Shown here in pieces: positions 34,512 to 42,754 of a stretch of 64,000 nt of DNA; within the stretch, counting starts at the first letter, position 1; the number at the start of each line of letters is the position of its first letter. The translations under genes and the position numbers were made by a program. The notes beneath the pieces are model-generated. The model searched no databases. It was given only the letters and a program-made list of their open reading frames with translations, and had not been told where the DNA came from. Where the stretch lies: contig NZ_RIAS01000013.1 of NCBI RefSeq assembly GCF_003719335.1, positions 1-64,000 on the forward strand, in the 5' to 3' direction. This stretch comes from Paenibacillus amylolyticus (GTDB lineage Bacteria; Bacillota; Bacilli; Paenibacillales; Paenibacillaceae).

Positions 34512-35606
34512 ATGCGTCAGTTGACAGTTCAGCTTGAGGAACGCTCTTATCCTATATTGATTGGCAGCGGCCTGCTGGCTCAAGCTCCGCAATATTTTGA
34601 ACAGTATGGTTTGACTAAAAAAAGTCCGCTTCTGATCATTACAGATGATCATGTGGCCCCGAAATACTTGCGTGGGTTAGAGCATACGTTGCGTGCGGCG
34701 GGATATTCCGTCGTATCCGCAGTCGTGCCATCTGGTGAGACTTCGAAATCACTTGCGGTATATCAGGATATGATGACGGTAGCGATTGAAGGCAAACTCG
34801 ACCGCAGTTCGGCGATTCTCGCTCTAGGGGGAGGCGTCGTGGGCGATCTGGCTGGTTTTGTCGCAGCTACATATATGCGCGGGGTTAAGTTTGTGCAGAT
34901 CCCAACAACCATTCTTGCTCATGACAGCAGCGTTGGCGGTAAAGTGGCGGTCAATCATCCTCTTGCGAAAAATATGATTGGTGCTTTCCATCAGCCGGAG
35001 CTTGTACTGTATGATGTCGACACACTGCAATCGTTGCCGCCAAGAGATGTGTCGGCCGGTTTATCTGAGATGCTGAAGCATGGACTGATCCGTGATGAAG
35101 CTTTCGCCCATTGGTGCGAAGAACATGCCGAGGCGTTGCTTGCACTAGACCCGGAAACACTCGGATATGGACTGGAGCGCGGATGCAGTATCAAAGCCGA
35201 GATCGTATCCAATGATGAACGGGAGAATGGAGAACGCGCACTCCTGAATCTGGGTCATACGATTGGCCATGCGATTGAAGCGATTGCTGGATACGGTGAA
35301 TTTCTACACGGAGAAGCCATTTCTATCGGCATGGCCGGATCGGCACTACTGGGTGAGAAACTCGGAGCGCCAGCAGGGCTGTATGAGGATACTGTTCGTA
35401 TGTTGCGTTCTCTTCGTCTTCCGGTGACGTTGCCTGCACATCTAAGTACGGATGCTTTGATGGAAGCGATGATGCATGATAAAAAATTCCGTGAAGGTCA
35501 TATGGTCTTTATTGTTCCTGATCGGATTGGAGCAGCTAGAATCGTGAAGGATGTGCCGGTTACGGTTGTTCGTGAAGTAATCGAACTGCTTAGGAAGGGA
35601 GAATAA
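34512..35606 (+). CDS. aroB: 3-dehydroquinate synthase
   Basis: 364 residues. Second step of the shikimate pathway (DAHP to dehydroquinate), NAD- and zinc-dependent. GGGVVGDLAGFVAATYMRGV, IPTTILAHDSSVGGKVAVNHP and LNLGHTIGHAIEA (zinc His) are seen. ATG 34512 lies 1 bp after the aroC stop, with TTGGAGAA inside the aroC end; the open frame upstream to 34317 overlaps aroC and is rejected. Confidence 0.97.
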   Translation: MRQLTVQLEERSYPILIGSGLLAQAPQYFEQYGLTKKSPLLIITDDHVAPKYLRGLEHTLRAAGYSVVSAVVPSGETSKSLAVYQDMMTVAIEGKLDRSSAILALGGGVVGDLAGFVAATYMRGVKFVQIPTTILAHDSSVGGKVAVNHPLAKNMIGAFHQPELVLYDVDTLQSLPPRDVSAGLSEMLKHGLIRDEAFAHWCEEHAEALLALDPETLGYGLERGCSIKAEIVSNDERENGERALLNLGHTIGHAIEAIAGYGEFLHGEAISIGMAGSALLGEKLGAPAGLYEDTVRMLRSLRLPVTLPAHLSTDALMEAMMHDKKFREGHMVFIVPDRIGAARIVKDVPVTVVREVIELLRKGE

Positions 35607-35610
35607 CAGC

Positions 35611-35979
35611 ATGGTTACACGGGGAATTCGCGGGGCGACCACAGTCACGCAGAATAGCGAAGAAGAGATTTTGAAGGAAACCGCTGTGCTGCTTCAGGAG
35701 ATTGTTGACCGGAACAAGATTGTACCGGAAGATATCTGCAGCGTATGGATTACGATGACTGGTGATCTGGATGCGGCTTTTCCAGCAAAAGTGATTCGTC
35801 AGTTAGATGGATGGGAACTTGTGCCTTTGATGTGTGCGCTGGAGGTTCCTGTAAAAGGCGCTTTGGCGAAGTGTATTCGTTTTATGGTACATGTAAACAC
35901 AACTAAAGCACAAAATGAAATTCATCACGTGTACCTCAACGGTGCACAGGCATTACGTCCCGATCTGGCAGGGCGTTAA
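35611..35979 (+). CDS. aroH: Monofunctional chorismate mutase (AroH type)
   Basis: 122 residues, the AroH trimeric fold of B. subtilis. MVTRGIRGATTVTQNS opens the protein; the active-site Arg are in TRGIRGATT and in the MCALEVPVKGALAKCIR block. It converts chorismate to prephenate for Tyr and Phe, feeding tyrA and hisC (Tyr/Phe aminotransferase side activity) further along. Starts 4 bp after aroB with AAGGGAGAA. Confidence 0.95.
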   Translation: MVTRGIRGATTVTQNSEEEILKETAVLLQEIVDRNKIVPEDICSVWITMTGDLDAAFPAKVIRQLDGWELVPLMCALEVPVKGALAKCIRFMVHVNTTKAQNEIHHVYLNGAQALRPDLAGR

Positions 35980-35998
35980 GTTTCTTCCATGATCATGG

Positions 35999-36027
35999 TT
36001 GTCATACCAGTGAATATGATGTATAGT
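35999..36027 (+). promoter_or_regulatory. Promoter of the trp operon
   Basis: TTGTCA (35999-36004), 17-nt spacer, TATAGT (36022-36027). Transcription would start near 36034, only a few bases before the first TRAP triplet. Confidence 0.75.
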
Positions 36028-36038
36028 GAGAAACAGTT

Positions 36039-36094
36039 GAGTAGAGTTTAGATTGAGCTGAGAGTAGCTGAGTTGAGCCTAGTATATAGCAGAG
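36039..36094 (+). promoter_or_regulatory. TRAP-binding site: 11 GAG/UAG triplets
   Basis: Triplets start at 36039 (GAG), 36044 (GAG), 36049 (TAG), 36055 (GAG), 36060 (GAG), 36065 (TAG), 36070 (GAG), 36075 (GAG), 36080 (TAG), 36087 (TAG) and 36092 (GAG). Spacers are 2 nt except one of 3 and one of 4. Eleven triplets with 2-3 nt spacers is exactly what the 11-mer TRAP ring binds in the B. subtilis trp leader. The regulator gene mtrB is at 26288-26509. Confidence 0.92.
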
Positions 36095-36270
36095 TCCAGT
36101 GTCTGGTAGCCGATGCAACCGAAATCGGTCAACGCATTCACGGTACGTCTTGCTAAGGAGAAGTACAGGAGAAGAGAGTAGACGTGTCGGAGGACATGGT
36201 TTATTCGCATATATCTGACGAACATTTCACGTCATCTATCATTGGAGAGTTTGATTGAGTTTCTCAAGGG

Positions 36271-36411
36271 ATGAAAATGATGCGAACGAGATGTTACCAA
36301 GTGTATGTCATCTTACGTACATCTGAATCATGGATTAACATGGATCAGTGGCCTGTCATTTGTCCTTCGCAAAAGTATAGGGACTTGTTATTTATGGAGC
36401 AACATACTTGA
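36271..36411 (+). CDS. Possible leader ORF in the trp leader (46 codons)
   Basis: Frame from ATG 36271 (or ATG 36277 or 36280, better spaced from AAGGG at 36266-36270) to TGA 36409-36411, ending 17 bp before the terminator. It contains two Trp codons (36331-36333 and 36349-36351) and is rich in Tyr, Met, Arg and Cys. It is not a recognised protein. It might be a real small protein, a leader peptide whose translation affects the terminator, or chance. Confidence 0.35.
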   Translation: MKMMRTRCYQVYVILRTSESWINMDQWPVICPSQKYRDLLFMEQHT

Positions 36412-36428
36412 ATACAGCTTATAACCAA

Positions 36429-36455
36429 ACCTCTACCTCATGGTAGAGGTTTTTT
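36429..36455 (+). terminator. Intrinsic terminator (attenuator) of the trp leader
   Basis: ACCTCTACC (36429-36437) pairs perfectly with GGTAGAGGT (36442-36450) around TCAT, followed by TTTTT. It lies 45 bp before trpE and about 335 nt after the TRAP site. Confidence 0.9.
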
Positions 36456-36500
36456 GTCGCCATAACTTTCTTCTACCTAAATCTGAAAGGACGTGATCTG

Positions 36501-38069
36501 ATGATAACGCCAAACGTTAATCAAGTACTGAAAATGTCAAACGAATATAATCTGATTCCGGTAGTTAAACGGATTTTGGCTGATATGGAGACGCCGATTC
36601 GTATCTTCCGCCGTTATGCGGACAATGACCGTGCGTTTTTGCTTGAAAGTGTAGAGGGTGGCATTCAATGGGCTAGATATTCTTTCATCGGTACAGATCC
36701 GTTCCTGATGATTTCGGGGAAGAAAGGTCGTATTGTAGTTGAGGAAGCTGGAAAGACCCGCGAACTACCAGGCAAACCCATTGAAGAACTTAAAGCGTTG
36801 CTTCGCAAATACCGGAGCCCGAAGATGGAAGAACTTCCCCCTTTTACGGGTGGAGCCATTGGATTTTTTGGATATGACCTGTTGCAATATTATGAGAAGC
36901 TTCCAGCTCATGCGCTGGATGATCTGAATATGGATGACATTCGCTTTATGTTTTGTGATCAAATTGTTGTATTTGATCATGTGAAGCAACACATGTTGCT
37001 TGTTGGCAACGTACATGTCAAGGATGGGGCAACAGATGAAGAGATTCGTCAGGCGTATGCAGCCACTTCCGAGAAGCTTGAACAAGCGGCAGAGCGTTTA
37101 CAGCAGCAAGGCCCCGGGGAGAACCTGAACCCGCGTTCGATTCCCGGCGATGTGGAGCTTGGGGACATTCGTTCCAATCTGACGAAAGAGCAATTTATCG
37201 GCAATGTGGAGCAAGCCAAGGAATATATCCGTGCAGGAGACATTTTTCAGGTGGTGCTGTCTCAGCGTTTTCACATTGATACAGAGATTTCCCCGTTACA
37301 TGTATATCGCGTACTTCGGACATTAAATCCTTCTCCTTATATGTATTATTTGAAAATGGACGATGAAATTATCGTGGGTACCTCACCTGAGGCGCTCGTC
37401 AAGGTTGACGGCAATCGTGTAGAAACACGTCCTATCGCAGGCACACGTCCAAGAGGAGCGACAGAGGCAGAAGATCGCGCACTTGCGGCGGATTTGCTAC
37501 AGGATGAGAAGGAGCGCGCGGAGCATCTGATGCTGGTGGATCTGGGAAGAAATGATCTGGGGCGTGTATCCACTTTTGGCAGTGTGAAGTGTGACATGTT
37601 CATGGAGATCGAGCGCTACTCTCACGTTATGCATATGGTATCGAACGTTACAGGCGAGCTAAGAGAAGATAAAGATTTCTTCGATGCGTTCCTCTCCTGT
37701 CTGCCAGCTGGAACTGTATCTGGTGCGCCGAAGCTGCGTGCGATGGAGATTATTGCGGAGCTCGAAAAGGAGGCACGCGGTGCCTACGCAGGAGCGATTG
37801 GTTACCTTGGATTCTCCGGAAATATGGATGCATGTATTACAATCCGTACGATTATTTTCAAAAAGGGAAAAGCATATGTTCAGGCCGGAGCCGGAATTGT
37901 ATGGGACTCTGTGCCTGAGAAGGAATATGAAGAGACCGTGAACAAAGCCAAAGCATTGTTAAAGGCCATTCGTACGGCTGAAGCGATGTTCCCTGTAAAA
38001 GTTGCGGATTCAAAATTAAGTCTGGCTAACGCTGATTATTTTGTTACACCAACTTCGGCAACGAACTGA
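36501..38069 (+). CDS. trpE: Anthranilate synthase component I
   Basis: 522 residues. Uses chorismate and ammonia (from the glutaminase partner) to make anthranilate. N-terminal Trp feedback site region (LLESVEGG), and the C-terminal chorismate-binding domain with GDIFQVVLSQRF, ETRPIAGTRPRG, DLGRNDLGRVS, SCLPAGTVSGAPKLRAMEII and VQAGAGIVWDS. No trpG is in the operon; as in B. subtilis the glutaminase (pabA/trpG) must be encoded elsewhere. ATG 36501 has AAAGGACGTG upstream. Confidence 0.97.
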   Translation: MITPNVNQVLKMSNEYNLIPVVKRILADMETPIRIFRRYADNDRAFLLESVEGGIQWARYSFIGTDPFLMISGKKGRIVVEEAGKTRELPGKPIEELKALLRKYRSPKMEELPPFTGGAIGFFGYDLLQYYEKLPAHALDDLNMDDIRFMFCDQIVVFDHVKQHMLLVGNVHVKDGATDEEIRQAYAATSEKLEQAAERLQQQGPGENLNPRSIPGDVELGDIRSNLTKEQFIGNVEQAKEYIRAGDIFQVVLSQRFHIDTEISPLHVYRVLRTLNPSPYMYYLKMDDEIIVGTSPEALVKVDGNRVETRPIAGTRPRGATEAEDRALAADLLQDEKERAEHLMLVDLGRNDLGRVSTFGSVKCDMFMEIERYSHVMHMVSNVTGELREDKDFFDAFLSCLPAGTVSGAPKLRAMEIIAELEKEARGAYAGAIGYLGFSGNMDACITIRTIIFKKGKAYVQAGAGIVWDSVPEKEYEETVNKAKALLKAIRTAEAMFPVKVADSKLSLANADYFVTPTSATN

Positions 38070-38086
38070 GAGAGGAGAGACTGGAA

Positions 38087-39178
38087 ATGAACTTGAATCC
38101 AATCATGAATGACAGCCTGGTACTGACGGAAACAGCGATTTCCCGGGAAGAAGGAATGAAGCAAGGACTCGCTAAAATTCTTGAAGGAAGCCACCTTGAG
38201 CAGGACGAGGCACGTGAATTGATGTATTCGATCATGCGAGGTGAAGCTACTCCGGCTCAAATCGGAGGGTTGCTGATGGCTCTTCGTATGAAGGGGGAAA
38301 CGGTGGATGAAATCACTGGTTTTGCTCAGGCGATGCGTGGACAAGGTGGACGTATACTGACAGATGGCAGAGGGCTGCTGGATACTTGCGGCACAGGCGG
38401 ATCGGGTATTCATAAATTCAACATCTCTACAGCATCGGCCATTATTGCTTCGGCGGTTTCAGTTCGAGTAGCCAAACACGGCAATCGTTCAGCTTCTGGC
38501 AAAGCAGGCAGCGCGGATGTATTGGAAGCGCTTGGCGTTAATATTCATCTGAATGGAGAGCAAGCCAGACAGTGTCTGGATGATATCGGAATCTGTTTCT
38601 GTTTTGCTCAGGTGTATCATCCCTCCATGCGTCATGCAGCGGCTCCGAGAAAAGAGCTGGGTGTGCGCACGATTTTCAATATGCTTGGACCATTAACCAA
38701 TCCAGCCGGTGCAGATCGTCAATTGCTGGGATTGTATGATCGCTCCCGGACGCCGATGATTGCGGAAGTACTTAACCGTCTTGGTTTGAAAAGAGCGCTA
38801 GTTGTTGCCAGCCATGACGGTCTGGATGAAATTAGTATCTCTGCACCTACACAGGTATCTGAGTTGCGTAACGGGGTAGTGCACACCTATGACATCGATC
38901 CACGAGATATGGGGCTGTCTTTGCATCCGCTTGAAGCAGTGCTTGGAGGAGATGCGGCACAGAACGCCGAAATTATACATCGGATCTTCCAGGGTGAACG
39001 TAGTGCTTACCGGGATGTTGTGCTACTGAATGCCGGAGCTTGTATTTATGTATCCGGCCTTGCGGACAGCATTGCAGATGGCGTTAAAATCGCTGCGGAG
39101 GCAGTGGACTCGGGTAAAGCGGCCAGTAAGCTGGGTCAGTTAATTCATACAACGGAGGCGTACAATCATGTATCTTGA
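38087..39178 (+). CDS. trpD: Anthranilate phosphoribosyltransferase
   Basis: 363 residues, slightly long because of about 20 extra N-terminal residues. The PRPP-binding DTCGTGGSGIHKFNIST, KHGNRSASGKAGSADVLEALG and GPLTNPAGADRQLLG blocks are conserved. ATG 38087 has GAGAGGAGAGA upstream. It overlaps trpC by 11 bp. Confidence 0.97.
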   Translation: MNLNPIMNDSLVLTETAISREEGMKQGLAKILEGSHLEQDEARELMYSIMRGEATPAQIGGLLMALRMKGETVDEITGFAQAMRGQGGRILTDGRGLLDTCGTGGSGIHKFNISTASAIIASAVSVRVAKHGNRSASGKAGSADVLEALGVNIHLNGEQARQCLDDIGICFCFAQVYHPSMRHAAAPRKELGVRTIFNMLGPLTNPAGADRQLLGLYDRSRTPMIAEVLNRLGLKRALVVASHDGLDEISISAPTQVSELRNGVVHTYDIDPRDMGLSLHPLEAVLGGDAAQNAEIIHRIFQGERSAYRDVVLLNAGACIYVSGLADSIADGVKIAAEAVDSGKAASKLGQLIHTTEAYNHVS

Positions 39179-39956
39179 TCGAATCGTTGCGACAAAACAT
39201 AAAGAAGTGCAGGCTCTTGCACAGACTTTTAACATGGATGAAGCTATGCAAAAGATTGAACAATTACCGGCTGCACGCGGGTTTGAACAGGCGTTGTCAA
39301 GCAGACGCAATCGTAAGCTGGGGCTTATTGCCGAAGTGAAGAAGGCCTCGCCGTCCAAAGGATTAATTCGTCCGGATTTTCATCCGGTAGAGATTGCTTC
39401 TGCCTATGAACGTGCGGGTGCTGATTGTATCTCTGTTCTGACGGATGTTTCTTATTTTCAGGGCAGTAACGAATATTTGCAGGCTATTCATCAGGCAGTG
39501 AATATTCCGCTCTTGCGCAAGGACTTTATGATCGATGAGTCACAGATTGCCGAGGCTAGACTTTTGGGAGCAGATGCGATCTTGCTGATTGCCAGCATTC
39601 TCACACCGGGGCAGATTCGTCAATTTTTGACGTTTGCGAAAAGTATTGGACTGGACGCTTTGATTGAAGTTCACGATCGGGCAGAGCTGGAAACGGTGCT
39701 GGACATTCCTGAAGCGACACTAGTTGGCATCAATAACCGGAACTTGAAAACGTTCGAGACAAGTCTGAGTACTACATTGGATCTGATGGAATTGATTCCA
39801 CCTGGTGTGACGCTGATCAGTGAGAGTGGAATTGACGGTGCAGCGTCTACGAAACCCCTTATCGAAGCAGGCGTGCACGGTATTCTCGTTGGAGAGCATC
39901 TGATGCGTAAAGACGATGTTGAAACTGCTGTTTACGATCTGATGGGACCGAAATGA
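39168..39956 (+). CDS. trpC: Indole-3-glycerol phosphate synthase
   Basis: 262 residues, TIM barrel. LIAEVKKASPSKGLIRPDF, CISVLTDVSYFQGS, LLRKDFMIDE, LVGINNRNLKTFE and ISESGIDGAA are the family blocks carrying the catalytic Lys and Glu residues. ATG 39168 follows ACGGAGGCG inside the trpD end. Its stop overlaps the trpF start. Confidence 0.97.
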   Translation: MYLDRIVATKHKEVQALAQTFNMDEAMQKIEQLPAARGFEQALSSRRNRKLGLIAEVKKASPSKGLIRPDFHPVEIASAYERAGADCISVLTDVSYFQGSNEYLQAIHQAVNIPLLRKDFMIDESQIAEARLLGADAILLIASILTPGQIRQFLTFAKSIGLDALIEVHDRAELETVLDIPEATLVGINNRNLKTFETSLSTTLDLMELIPPGVTLISESGIDGAASTKPLIEAGVHGILVGEHLMRKDDVETAVYDLMGPK

Positions 39957-40693
39957 TGAATAATTCGATAGATGATGATACAGGCGCAGGTTCCCGGATA
40001 CAAGGGCACTTGTTGCCGGCGACCGTAAAAATATGTGGACTTCAGGACGTTGAAGTGCTAAAATCGATGATAAACTTGCCTGTGGACTATATCGGTGTCG
40101 TGTTTGCCAAGTCCCGCCGTCAAATTACTCCTGAAAAGGCTAGAGAGTTGAGATCGGTTTTGTATGAATGGCCTGTACATGAACGGCCGAAACTTGCTGG
40201 TGTTTTTGTGAATCCGACAATGCAAGAACTGAAGTATGTGATGGAAACAGTGCCTCTGGATGTCATCCAGTTGCATGGACAGGAAAGTGCTGCATTCTGT
40301 CAACAAGTGAAAGAGCTCTGGCATGCAGATGTGTTCAAGGTCGTTTCTTTTCCAAAAGACGAAACAGGACAGAAAGCGGATCAAGCTGCTTTACACAGGT
40401 TAAATGATTACGCGGGATTCGTAGACGCAATCTTGCTGGATACCTTTGATCCATTGTACGGCGGCGGTTCTGGCAAAACATTTGCCTGGGAACGTATACC
40501 TGCATATGCAGAATGGGCTGCTGAACGTGGTATTGCCATGTTTGTTGCAGGCGGGCTTCAGGTGGACAATGTACAACATTTAATTCAAACGTACAGACCT
40601 TATGGCGTTGACGTATCAAGTGGCGTGGAGACGGAAGGTCTGAAAGATATATCCAAAATTACCGCATTTGTAGAAAGGGTGAAGCAGGCATGA
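39953..40693 (+). CDS. trpF: Phosphoribosylanthranilate isomerase
   Basis: 246 residues as read from ATG 39953. The usual TrpF start (VKICGLQ) only begins at residue 25, so this frame has an N-terminal extension of about 22 polar residues; TTG codons near 40011 give the normal length. Blocks VKICGLQDVE, IGVVFAKSRRQI, IQLHGQE, LLDTF and GGGSGKTFAW are present, with catalytic Cys and Asp. It overlaps trpC by 4 bp and trpB by 4 bp. Confidence 0.93.
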   Translation: MMNNSIDDDTGAGSRIQGHLLPATVKICGLQDVEVLKSMINLPVDYIGVVFAKSRRQITPEKARELRSVLYEWPVHERPKLAGVFVNPTMQELKYVMETVPLDVIQLHGQESAAFCQQVKELWHADVFKVVSFPKDETGQKADQAALHRLNDYAGFVDAILLDTFDPLYGGGSGKTFAWERIPAYAEWAAERGIAMFVAGGLQVDNVQHLIQTYRPYGVDVSSGVETEGLKDISKITAFVERVKQA

Positions 40694-41886
40694 CACACCA
40701 ATTGCCGGATGAACATGGGCGTTTCGGTCCCTTCGGAGGCCGTTTTGTACCCGAGACACTAATGAACGCTCTGATCGAACTAGAAGAAGCATATAGCCGC
40801 TTCTCTGAGGATGAAGAGTTTAACAAGGAATTGAATTATTTGCTAAGTGAATACTCTGGACGAGAGACACCTCTGTATCACGCGGAGCAATTATCACGTC
40901 ATCTGGATGGGCCTAAAATTTATTTGAAACGTGAAGATCTGAATCACACAGGTGCACATAAAATCAACAATGCGATTGGGCAAGGGCTTCTTGCTAAACG
41001 GATGGGTAAAAAGAAAGTCATTGCTGAAACCGGCGCAGGCCAGCACGGGGTTGCAACGGCAACCGTTGCGGCATTGCTCGGACTGGAGTGCAAAGTATTC
41101 ATGGGTGAGGAAGATACCCAGCGCCAGCAGCTAAATGTATTCCGCATGAAACTGCTTGGAGCAGAAGTCATTCCGGTAACGTCCGGCACACGTACATTGA
41201 AAGATGCTGGTAACGAAGCGCTTCGTTATTGGGTCAGTAATGTAGAAGATACCTTCTATGTACTGGGATCTGTTGTTGGACCTCACCCGTATCCAATGAT
41301 GGTGCGTAATTTTCAGCGCGTGATCGGGGATGAGACACGTCGTCAAATTCAGGAGATTGAAGGACGCCTTCCGGATGTTATTGTAGCTGCTGTTGGCGGC
41401 GGAAGTAACGCCATCGGCATGTTCTATCCTTTTATCGGGGATCAGGATGTGAAATTAGTTGGTGTCGAAGCAGCAGGCAAAGGTGTGGATACCGAGTACC
41501 ATGCGGCTACGATGAGCAAAGGTACACATGGTGTGTTCCAGGGTTCCATGAGTTATCTGTTACAAGATGAATATGGACAGGTACAACCTGCGCACTCCAT
41601 CTCGGCTGGTCTCGATTATCCAGGCGTTGGACCAGAGCACTCTTATCTTAAAGATATTGAACGGGCTAAATATGTTCCAATTACCGATCAGGAAGCTCTG
41701 GATGCGTTGCAATTATTAAGCCGTACGGAAGGCATTATACCTGCGCTGGAGTCGGCCCATGCGGTTGCTCAGGTCGTGAAGCTGGCGCCGGAGCTGACAG
41801 CAGATGATATCGTTGTCATCTGTTTGTCTGGACGCGGGGATAAAGACGTAGAATCCATTATGAAGTATACGGGAGGTAATTTGTAA
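40690..41886 (+). CDS. trpB: Tryptophan synthase beta chain
   Basis: 398 residues. PLP enzyme that condenses indole with serine. GRFGPFGGRFVPETLM, the PLP Lys in LNHTGAHKINNAIGQ, AETGAGQHGVATATV, AVGGGSNAIGMFYPF and GLDYPGVGPEHSYL are conserved. Start overlaps the trpF stop (ATGA). Confidence 0.98.
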   Translation: MTHQLPDEHGRFGPFGGRFVPETLMNALIELEEAYSRFSEDEEFNKELNYLLSEYSGRETPLYHAEQLSRHLDGPKIYLKREDLNHTGAHKINNAIGQGLLAKRMGKKKVIAETGAGQHGVATATVAALLGLECKVFMGEEDTQRQQLNVFRMKLLGAEVIPVTSGTRTLKDAGNEALRYWVSNVEDTFYVLGSVVGPHPYPMMVRNFQRVIGDETRRQIQEIEGRLPDVIVAAVGGGSNAIGMFYPFIGDQDVKLVGVEAAGKGVDTEYHAATMSKGTHGVFQGSMSYLLQDEYGQVQPAHSISAGLDYPGVGPEHSYLKDIERAKYVPITDQEALDALQLLSRTEGIIPALESAHAVAQVVKLAPELTADDIVVICLSGRGDKDVESIMKYTGGNL

Positions 41887-42692
41887 TGAATCTGATGGAC
41901 CAAACCTTCCAGCACTTAAAAGAACAAAATCGCACGGCACTTATTCCGTTTCTTACCGTTGGTGATCCAGATGTGAACACCACCATTGATATTATCAAGG
42001 AGCTTGAACAAGCAGGAGCAGACATCTTGGAGCTTGGTGTTCCGTATTCCGATCCACTCGCAGACGGCCCTGTCATTCAGCGTGCTTCCGAGCGCGCATT
42101 GAAAAGTCAAATTACGATTCGTACGGTGATGGAGACGGCTGCCAAAGCTCGTCAGGCAGGTGTGAAATTACCTTTTGTTCTGTTTACGTATTACAATCCG
42201 GTGCTGCAAACGGGTCTTGATATTTTCTTTGACGAGTTGATCAAACATGATATCAGCGGCATGATCATCCCGGATCTACCGATTGAAGAGGCAGAAGATA
42301 TGCGTCGTCGTGCCGATCAGGCCGGGGTTCATCTGGTCCCGCTTGTAGCCCCTACATCCAATGCCCGTATTGAGCGGATTGTCACTGGTGCGCGCGGATT
42401 TATCTATTGTGTTTCTTCTCTGGGTGTAACCGGAGAGCGTGCATCCTTTTTTAACGGAGTAGAAAGTTTTATTGAAACGGTAAAAGGTCTGACAGACCTT
42501 CCTGTCGCAGTAGGCTTCGGAATCTCCAGTCATGAGCAGGTGGCTCATTTCTCCCGCATCTGTGACGGTGTCGTTGTAGGCAGTGCTATTGTGCGGCAAG
42601 TGGAAGAGGCAATCCCGCTACTTGAAAATGCGGATACTCGTGAGGCTGGACTGTTGCAAATTCGCAACTTTGTGGCACAATTAAAAGGATAA
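41886..42692 (+). CDS. trpA: Tryptophan synthase alpha chain
   Basis: 268 residues, TIM barrel. ALIPFLTVGDPD, ADILELGVPYSDPLADGP (catalytic Glu and Asp) and YCVSSLGVTGER are the marks. It splits indole-glycerol phosphate to indole, which passes to TrpB. ATG 41886 shares the last base of the trpB stop (TAATG). Confidence 0.98.
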   Translation: MNLMDQTFQHLKEQNRTALIPFLTVGDPDVNTTIDIIKELEQAGADILELGVPYSDPLADGPVIQRASERALKSQITIRTVMETAAKARQAGVKLPFVLFTYYNPVLQTGLDIFFDELIKHDISGMIIPDLPIEEAEDMRRRADQAGVHLVPLVAPTSNARIERIVTGARGFIYCVSSLGVTGERASFFNGVESFIETVKGLTDLPVAVGFGISSHEQVAHFSRICDGVVVGSAIVRQVEEAIPLLENADTREAGLLQIRNFVAQLKG

Positions 42693-42754
42693 TCACATAA
42701 ATTAACTTTTCATTTGCACTTTATTCTAAGTTTGAACAACAGGAGGCGGTCGAG

